Positions 40,840-46,019 of a stretch of DNA of 46,019 nt are shown one piece after another. A program made the translations under genes and the position numbers. This DNA is from a virus. Numbering within the stretch: position 1 is the first letter of the stretch; each line of letters opens with the position of its first letter. Below the pieces are notes generated by a model that did not search any database, was not told the origin of the DNA, and saw nothing but the letters and a program-made list of their open reading frames with translations. The stretch is from positions 1 to 46,019 of IMG/VR virus record IMGVR_UViG_3300031928_000050; one strand, written 5' to 3'.

Positions 40840-41716
40840 TTTTAATTTTAATTTAGAATTGGCAAAAACTATTATCAATTTGGAAGTTCAAAAAGAAACT
40901 TTAATTTCTGAAAACAAGATAAAAGAACGATTGTGTCCCTGTAGACTTAAATTATTTGATCAGTATGTTAAAGTTTCGCAGGCACTAGTTGTGAGGTTTA
41001 CCGGTAAAGTTATTAAATTTCTTGAAGATTATAACAAAGAATTGACGAGGTTTGATGATCTTGAGAATTGGTATTATACCAATATGTATGATAATTTACT
41101 TAAGAAAGAAACTATAGAAATTAAAACGATTTTACTGCTTCGGCTTCTTCAAGATAAATTTGACGCAAACTTTTTTAAAACCACTGACATTAAATTTAAA
41201 AAAATAATTGCTGAATTTGATCCATCTAAAGAAAATTGCAAATTTAAAACAATTATTAACGAAATATATTCGGATATTCAGGATTGGATTGAAATTCATA
41301 TTCTTGGTTTATTATCAATTCAATTGAACTGCGAACACATAAATGATTCTATTATTACAGACAACTCTGATAAAATTTTGGTTTATTCTGATGCTGAGTG
41401 TTTAGCATCAGAATCTTATAATTTAACTGAAGCCATACGGTTATATTTAACAAATGAAACAATTGAAGATGGTTCACCTTGTGATTACTTAAATCTGATT
41501 ACACACTATCATACCGATGTTTCAAACATAAATTTGATTTTAGATTTTTGTTTAATAGAAGAAATGATTACCATTAAACCTTTTATGATAAATATATTTG
41601 AACGTACACTTGCCCGTTCTGAATTTAAATCAGTAAGCATAGCCAATTATGAAAAGGTTGATTTTGGTAAGTATTTAGAATTAGCTAAACCATATTTGGA
41701 CAGGCCAAAATTATGA
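40832..41716 (+). CDS. Hypothetical protein
   Basis: A 294-residue, mostly helical, soluble protein with 8 Cys spread along its length (CPCRL near residue 32). No catalytic motif, signal peptide or membrane segment is visible, and no family is recognised. It overlaps neighbours by 8 and 4 bases. Since a tail-tube-type gene follows, a baseplate or tail-completion role is possible. Confidence 0.55.
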   Translation: MNNFNFNLELAKTIINLEVQKETLISENKIKERLCPCRLKLFDQYVKVSQALVVRFTGKVIKFLEDYNKELTRFDDLENWYYTNMYDNLLKKETIEIKTILLLRLLQDKFDANFFKTTDIKFKKIIAEFDPSKENCKFKTIINEIYSDIQDWIEIHILGLLSIQLNCEHINDSIITDNSDKILVYSDAECLASESYNLTEAIRLYLTNETIEDGSPCDYLNLITHYHTDVSNINLILDFCLIEEMITIKPFMINIFERTLARSEFKSVSIANYEKVDFGKYLELAKPYLDRPKL

Positions 41717-42177
41717 GTGTATTAAATTTATTTAAAACATGTAACTTTATACTTTTATTAAAAAATCAAAAAACTATTGAGTTAATGGTACAACAAGCAG
41801 CCATACCTGGATTTACAATAAATGAAATGCCTATGCAATGGCAAGCAATGAAAGATAAACGTCCAGGTGATTCTATTGATTATAACAATTTATCTCTTCA
41901 GGTTTTATTAGATGAAGATATGAATTCTTTTAAAGAAGTCTACAATAATCTCATTCTTTCACATGATCCAGTTACGAATAAATATAATTCGAATAGCGCA
42001 TTATTTGATGGAACTCTATTATTAACTACGAATAAAAATAATATACAACATGAAATTAAATTTTTTGATTGTTGGGTTACTTCACTTTCAGATATAACAT
42101 TACAAGCGGATTCAGCTGAAGATGAGCAATTGGTAATGACAGTTGACATAGTTTATAATTATTTTGTGTTTAAATAG
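41713..42177 (+). CDS. Tail tube / tube-associated baseplate protein (gp19-superfamily-like)
   Basis: The 154-residue product has FILLLKNQKTIELMVQQAAIPGFTINEMPMQW, GDSIDYNNLSLQVLLDEDMNSFKEVYNNLILSHD and FDCWVTSLSDITLQAD. The order P-G-x-x-x-x-(P), D-x-(I/L)-x-Y-x-x-L-x-(V)-L-x-D-E-x-x-x-(F) then a helix resembles the tube fold shared by gp19, gp48 and gp54, which build the tube and the initiator on top of the hub. Because gp19 is at 38366, this is more likely a baseplate-side tube protein, possibly gp54-like but shorter than T4 gp54 (320 residues). The promoter of the noncoding RNA overlaps its 3' end. Confidence 0.6.
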   Translation: MSVLNLFKTCNFILLLKNQKTIELMVQQAAIPGFTINEMPMQWQAMKDKRPGDSIDYNNLSLQVLLDEDMNSFKEVYNNLILSHDPVTNKYNSNSALFDGTLLLTTNKNNIQHEIKFFDCWVTSLSDITLQADSAEDEQLVMTVDIVYNYFVFK

Positions 42178-42206
42178 TTTACTTTTTTGTTTTTTTGATT
42201 TATAAT
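42178..42206 (+). promoter_or_regulatory. Strong sigma70-like promoter for a noncoding RNA
   Basis: TTTACT at 42178-42183, spacer of 17, TATAAT at 42201-42206, the best match of all promoters in the window. The expected start near 42213 is followed by 460 bases without a credible reading frame. Confidence 0.8.
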
Positions 42207-42212
42207 ATAATT

Positions 42213-42660
42213 AAGTAAAATAGTATATGCTTATTGCAGCATTATTCTGACCATATAACGGAATAGAAGCAATTCTGACCCCAGTGGCGGAGGGTCGTTT
42301 AAGAAAGAGTTGAAAAATCCATTTCAACGATAACGGACCACATGGTGTGAACAGAGTCATATGGGATTCTGTCCAAAATTCATCGTAGCTGCGACAAAGA
42401 AAATTACAAGCCGGTCGCCGATCGTGTACACAGGGGAAAAATGTGTGCAGTAACGGATAAACGAGTTCAATGTGATGCTTTAAGCAGTAGACACTTGGGA
42501 GTTAGTTCCAAGATATCCGGCCTGGTCTCTCCGATATGAGATGCTCGATAATTAGCTACGATGAATCTTTTTCTATCTGGTAACGAAGTAATAACTAGAT
42601 AACCCCAATTGCGATATTGATTGTTTAATTATTCTATATCACGTAACGGCCGTAATCCGC
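42213..42660 (+). ncRNA. Structured noncoding RNA of about 450 nt, class not identified
   Basis: The stretch is the longest gap without a gene. Its GC content is about 41 percent by hand count over 42241-42660, well above the AT-rich coding flanks. It has many exact helices: 42378-42390 with 42554-42566 (13 bp, long range), 42391-42395 with 42414-42418, 42426-42432 with 42442-42448 (one G-U), 42494-42500 with 42506-42512 (one G-U), and 42309-42315 with 42322-42328. The hexamer TAACGG occurs four times and TAACGA once. I could not fit it to RNase P RNA, tmRNA, 6S, group I or group II introns. It ends without a clear terminator just before the gp4-like gene, so the 3' end is approximate, and it may continue into the gp4 mRNA. 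Confidence 0.7.
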
Positions 42661-42679
42661 TTAAAATTAGGGAAATGAC

Positions 42680-43162
42680 TTGAATAATTCTAGATTTTAT
42701 CAAATTAAAAATTATTATTCTCATTTAAAAAATCCACACAAATACGTTGGTTCTACAAGAGTTATTACTTGCAGATCTTCCTGGGAAATAAAGTTTATTA
42801 AATATTATTTAGATGTCAATGACAATATTTTAGAATGGACATCTGAAGATTTTGTTGTTCCATATATATGCGGAACTGATGGCCGTGAGCATAGATATTT
42901 TGTAGATTTTTGGTTTAAAGCAAAAACCACAGACGGATCAATTAAAGAATTTGCTTGTGAAATAAAACCATTTGCAGAAACAATGGAACCTAAAGTACCA
43001 AAAAGAAAAACAAAAAGTTATATTGATAGAATAAAAACTTACATAAAAAATCAGTCTAAATGGAAATCTGCAACTGCCATTTGTGAATCAATGACCAATT
43101 CAGGTCGAACAATCAATTTTATAATAATAACCGAAAAAGATTGCCCTTTTTTTCTCAAATAA
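42680..43162 (+). CDS. 4: Head completion protein / nuclease gp4-like
   Basis: The 160-residue product has the gp4 family pattern: LKNPHKYVGSTRVITCRSSWEIKFIKYYLD near the N-terminus (P-x-K-Y-x-G ... Y/C-R-S-S-W-E), ILEWTSEDFVVPYICG, HRYFVDFWFKA and FACEIKPFAET. The Asp in V-D-F and E-I-K form a PD-(D/E)XK-type core. In T4, gp4 (gp50/65) completes filled heads before tail joining. Translation probably starts at TTG 42680 with AGGGAAA 8 bases upstream; no in-frame ATG exists before the conserved region. The C-terminal FIIITEKDCPFF strand is also conserved-looking. It directly follows the noncoding RNA. Confidence 0.85.
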   Translation: MNNSRFYQIKNYYSHLKNPHKYVGSTRVITCRSSWEIKFIKYYLDVNDNILEWTSEDFVVPYICGTDGREHRYFVDFWFKAKTTDGSIKEFACEIKPFAETMEPKVPKRKTKSYIDRIKTYIKNQSKWKSATAICESMTNSGRTINFIIITEKDCPFFLK

Positions 43163-43180
43163 ATAAACATAGAGGAAAAA

Positions 43181-43600
43181 ATGCCAACATTTATTAATAA
43201 AGCAAAATTAAAATTTACATCTATATATTATTTTAGATATAATCATCCAACTTCTAAATTACATGTTTGGGATAAGGCACCTTTAATAATTCCGTTGGAC
43301 GTGTCATCAAAATCATTACTGGCTGTAAATATACATTGGCTTCCAGCAAAAATTAGAATGCAGTTTATTAAAATGGTATTAGATATTGCCGAGAAGGTAA
43401 CAAAGGGTAAACAAACAAAATTATTACCACGATTATATTATACAATGATAAAATCTGGTAAATTCAATTTTGCAAAACTTGCAATAAGAAGATACCACAT
43501 TTCCGGAATTACTTCCATACAAGAAATTATTCCTGATATGTGGCCAGCATTGAATCCAAACTCAGGTAGATATAAAGCAAGAAAGACCGAAAGGAAATAA
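43181..43600 (+). CDS. Conserved phage protein next to the portal gene
   Basis: The 139-residue product has YYFRYNHPTSKLHVWDKAPLIIPLDVSSKSLLAVNIHWLPAKIR, a pattern (W/Y-D-x-x-P-x-x-x-P-L ... L-x-x-N-x-H-x-L-P) that I associate with uncharacterised proteins beside portal genes of many T4-like phages, though I cannot name it. The second half is helical and basic. It may be a head or connector component. GAGGAAAAA is the ribosome site. The portal gene starts 5 bases after its stop. Confidence 0.6.
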   Translation: MPTFINKAKLKFTSIYYFRYNHPTSKLHVWDKAPLIIPLDVSSKSLLAVNIHWLPAKIRMQFIKMVLDIAEKVTKGKQTKLLPRLYYTMIKSGKFNFAKLAIRRYHISGITSIQEIIPDMWPALNPNSGRYKARKTERK

Positions 43601-43604
43601 TTAA

Positions 43605-45359
43605 ATGTTTGAATATTTTAAACAAAAATTGGGCAGCTTGATGGTGGAATCACTAAACCGAGATATATATTCTTCAAAAGAAGCTCAACTTGAACAATTA
43701 AAGAAATCGTCTCAAACTTCAACCCAGGATAATATTGAATCATCATATATTTCGTATGATCCATTTTCAAATTATACATCAAATATATTTTCTGAAGTTG
43801 AAAAATTAAAAACTCAAAACGATATGATTTTAAAGTGGCGTGCTGCTGCACTAACGGCAGAAGTTGATGAAGCTTTAGAAGACATTTGTAATGAAGCAAT
43901 TATATATGATGAAGAAGCACAAGTAATCGACATAAATTTAGAAGATATTGAAATATCTCAAAATATAAAAGATAAAATAAGTGATTCATTTGAAAAAATA
44001 ATGTACCTTTTAGATTTTAACGAACGCGGCGATGAATTATTTAGGCAATGGTATGTAGATGGAGTATTAACATTAGAATCAGTTTATAATAATTCAAAAA
44101 TAAAAGATGGAATACAAAAATTAATTTTACTTTCACCGTTTAATTTATTCAAATATAAAGATAAAAGGGATGGAGTATTAAAATATTTTTATTGCAAAAA
44201 TGCAAGTTATAATTTAGTTAAAGATATTGATAAAGCTGACCAAGTATTTTTGGAAGATCAAGTAACTCAAATAAATTCTGGTATATGGGATTTAGGAAAA
44301 CAATTACCATTAAGCAGTTTACATAAATCAATGAAAATCCTTAATCAATTAAATTTGATTGAAGATTCTTTAATCATTTTCAGAATTACAAGATCGCCCG
44401 AAAAACGAGTATTTTATATTGATACTGGTAATTTACCAAAGGGTAAGGCTGAAGAATATGTACAAGGTCTTATTGCTAAGTTTAGACAAAAAAGAATTTA
44501 TAATACAGACACTGGTACTGTAGAAAATAAATCAAAACAAATAAGTATTCTTGAAGATTTTTGGTTTCCAACACAATCCGGCGGCAACGGAACTTCACGT
44601 GGTACTAAAGTTGAAACTCTCCAGGGACAAAACCCAGGGTTTAATTCTTTTGAAGATGTTGATTACTTTGTTAATAAATTATATAAATCTTTAGGAGTTC
44701 CGCTTTCCAGAAAAGATAAAGATTCAAGATTGCAGATAGGGTCTGGTATTGATATCGAACGTGAAGAACTGAAGTTCTTTAAAAAAATCGTTAAACTGCG
44801 TAGAAAATTTAATAATTTATTTGTTGATCTTTTGAAGAAGGACCTCTTATCTCGAGGGATAATGTCATTATCCGATTGGTCACTAATTCAAGAAAAAATT
44901 AAATTTGATTATGCTAATTCAAATGAATTTTCTACGTTAAAAAAATTACAAATGATGGATATAAAAATTGCATCGGCTAATTCAGCAGCACAATTACTTC
45001 AAGATAAACTTTTATCTGTTGAATATATTCAAACTGCAGTTTTAGGATTAACCGAAGATGAACGTAAAGCTATTGAAAAATCAAACAAAGAAAACTCAGC
45101 CGAATCAGAAGAACAAGAAGCACCGGAAGAACCGGAACAACCAGAAATGAAGCCGGCCGATTCTGAAAAAGCTGAAGACAAAGTCTCAGATGAAGCCGAA
45201 TCCGAATCTAGCGACGCTGGTGAAAATAAACCTATGCCAAAATTAAAGAGAAAGAAAAAATTACCAGAATCAATTTTAGATAATTTGAAAGATGGTGATA
45301 TTCTAACAAATGGCAATGATAAAGTTAAATTTGAATACGGAGTCTTTAAAAGGATATGA
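43605..45359 (+). CDS. 20: Portal vertex protein gp20-like
   Basis: The 584-residue protein carries the portal signatures: LTAEVDEALEDICNEAII near residue 85, IFRITRSPEKRVFYIDTGNLPKGKAEEYVQGLIAKFRQKRIYNTDTG (residues about 257-302), ISILEDFWFPTQSGGNGT, and YFVNKLYKSLGVPLSRKD near residue 350. T4 gp20 has 524 residues. The dodecameric portal is the DNA gate and start point of head assembly. The last 80 residues are an acidic Glu/Pro/Ser stretch and a basic KLKRKKKL. Its stop overlaps the next ATG (ATGA). Confidence 0.95.
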   Translation: MFEYFKQKLGSLMVESLNRDIYSSKEAQLEQLKKSSQTSTQDNIESSYISYDPFSNYTSNIFSEVEKLKTQNDMILKWRAAALTAEVDEALEDICNEAIIYDEEAQVIDINLEDIEISQNIKDKISDSFEKIMYLLDFNERGDELFRQWYVDGVLTLESVYNNSKIKDGIQKLILLSPFNLFKYKDKRDGVLKYFYCKNASYNLVKDIDKADQVFLEDQVTQINSGIWDLGKQLPLSSLHKSMKILNQLNLIEDSLIIFRITRSPEKRVFYIDTGNLPKGKAEEYVQGLIAKFRQKRIYNTDTGTVENKSKQISILEDFWFPTQSGGNGTSRGTKVETLQGQNPGFNSFEDVDYFVNKLYKSLGVPLSRKDKDSRLQIGSGIDIEREELKFFKKIVKLRRKFNNLFVDLLKKDLLSRGIMSLSDWSLIQEKIKFDYANSNEFSTLKKLQMMDIKIASANSAAQLLQDKLLSVEYIQTAVLGLTEDERKAIEKSNKENSAESEEQEAPEEPEQPEMKPADSEKAEDKVSDEAESESSDAGENKPMPKLKRKKKLPESILDNLKDGDILTNGNDKVKFEYGVFKRI

Positions 45360-46019
45360 AAACTCTAAAGCAAATAGCGTTGGAAAAGCAATTGTTAGAG
45401 CTGAATTTTAATTTTGATGATTCTGTAACACCATCAACAAATTCTAAATCTAGTGTATTAGATAATTGTATTTTAATACGTGAAGAAGCTCAGCCTAAAG
45501 AGACAATTGAAACTATTAATATACCCGGACCGCAAGGGTTACCTGGTCGAGATGGGCGGGACGGTGAACAAGGGCCACAAGGATTGCCAGGTCGTGACGG
45601 TCAAGATGGTTTAAATGGTTTAAACGGCAGAGATGGTCAACCAGGTAAAGACGGCTATACTCCAGTCAAAGGGGTAGATTACTTTGACGGTAAAGACGGC
45701 TATACTCCAGCTAAAGATGTTGATTACTTTGATGGTAAAGATGGTTATACTCCAGTCAAAGATGTTGATTACTTTGACGGTAAAGACGGTATAGACGGTG
45801 TAAACGGTCAAGATGGCCAACCAGGTGCAGACGGCTATACTCCGGTTAAAGGTTTTGATTACTTTGACGGTATAAATGGCAGAGATGGTCAACCAGGCAA
45901 AGACGGGTATACCCCAGTCAAAGATATTGATTACTTTGACGGTAAAGACGGGTATACTCCAGTTAAAGATGTTGATTACTTTGATGGTAAAGATGGCAAA
46001 GACGGTATAGACGGTGTAG
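45356..46019 (+). CDS. Collagen-like repeat protein (partial, runs off the window)
   Basis: An open frame starts at ATG 45356, overlapping the portal stop as ATGA, and remains open to the window end (221 codons). It begins MKTLKQIALEKQLLELN, somewhat like the capsid-targeting leaders, then a non-repeat region to residue 60. From residue 61 it is collagen-like: G-P-Q-G-L-P-G-R-D-G, then repeated units of G-Y-T-P-V-K-x-V-D-Y-F-D-G-K-D. This is a frequent repeat in phage virion proteins; such triple-helical parts form elastic fibres. It stands where T4 has gp67, gp68 and gp21. A head-surface fibre or an extended core or tail part are all possible. Confidence 0.8.
   Translation, partial: MKTLKQIALEKQLLELNFNFDDSVTPSTNSKSSVLDNCILIREEAQPKETIETINIPGPQGLPGRDGRDGEQGPQGLPGRDGQDGLNGLNGRDGQPGKDGYTPVKGVDYFDGKDGYTPAKDVDYFDGKDGYTPVKDVDYFDGKDGIDGVNGQDGQPGADGYTPVKGFDYFDGINGRDGQPGKDGYTPVKDIDYFDGKDGYTPVKDVDYFDGKDGKDGIDGV
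45530..46019 (+). repeat. Collagen-like DNA repeats, about 39-45 base units
   Basis: Near-identical units of the form GACGG(C/T)TATACTCCAG, (T/G)AAAGATGTTGATTAC, TTTGACGGTAAA recur at least seven times from about 45645 to the window end. They encode the DGYTPxKxxDYFDG unit. High similarity points to recent expansion and a likely length-variable locus. Confidence 0.85.

Noticed and set aside
42213-42660. RNase P RNA, tmRNA, group I or group II intron as identity of the noncoding RNA
   Set aside because: The conserved RNase P core, the tRNA-like tmRNA ends and the group I P7/G-site pattern could not be found, and no interrupted gene flanks the segment. Only a covariance search could exclude them fully.
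45530-46019. CRISPR array or reverse-strand gene in the repeat region
   Set aside because: The repeats are in frame with a collagen-like protein that continues the + strand operon; the reverse-strand frame is a by-product of the repeats.
1-46019. tRNA genes
   Set aside because: No segment with a credible acceptor stem and T-loop GTTCRA motif in a cloverleaf context was found by eye.

Overview
The window is a stretch of a double-stranded DNA phage genome: an AT-rich, contractile-tailed phage of the T4 supergroup. The evidence is a nearly continuous run of T4-type virion genes, all on the + strand and often overlapping by 1-4 bases: wedge proteins gp25, gp6 and gp8 (plus a probable gp7), neck proteins gp13 and gp14, tail terminator gp15, terminase gp16 and gp17, a gp23-family capsid protein, tail tube gp19, head-completion nuclease gp4 and portal gp20. 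Sequence divergence is high. The gene content looks like environmental (marine or freshwater) T4-like phages rather than coliphage T4, but the host cannot be named from this window. No tRNA, CRISPR array or insertion sequence was found.

Layout. (1) 1-1133: two tandem beta-helix repeat paralogs (the first cut by the window edge) and a small gene, each separated by a hairpin whose 3' arm doubles as the -35 of the next promoter. (2) 1212-13704: baseplate wedge and tail adhesin genes (gp25, gp6 with a repeat extension, unknown, gp7-like, gp8, large fibre, small tip-like protein). (3) 13835-17850: NAD-dependent DNA ligase, metallophosphoesterase, and the first small proteins with a shared N-terminus of the type Met-x-x-Phe-Lys-x-Phe-Ile-x-Glu. 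(4) 17952-22260: a five-gene sugar or alcohol activation and transfer cassette (glycosyltransferase, HAD phosphatase, APH-fold kinase, nucleotidyltransferase, second glycosyltransferase). (5) 22274-28861: enzymes and small proteins with the same N-terminus. (6) 28900-38890: Cas4/RecB-like nuclease, then neck, terminase, capsid and tail-tube genes. (7) 38887-42177: an exported solute-binding-like protein, two membrane proteins and two tail or unknown genes. (8) 42178-42660: a promoter followed by a structured noncoding RNA of about 450 nt. (9) 42680-46019: gp4, a conserved small gene, portal and a collagen-like protein that runs off the window.

The most striking theme is the shared N-terminus in regions 3 and 5. 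It resembles the capsid-targeting sequence of T4 internal proteins, which the gp21 prohead protease cuts after (Leu/Ile)-x-Glu. Here it sits on a P-loop kinase, a KxDG ligase-like nucleotidyltransferase, a ferritin-like diiron protein, a NadM-like nucleotidylyltransferase and a polymerase-beta-type nucleotidyltransferase. The inference is a set of enzymes packaged in the head and delivered with the DNA.

Regulation is readable. Six promoters fit TTTAC(A/T), 17 bases, then TATAAT or a close variant (host sigma70-like). Five GATAAATA boxes resemble T4 late promoters. At gp25 a 19-bp hairpin hides the ribosome site and start codon while a late box lies in its loop. Two genes appear to have leaderless transcripts.
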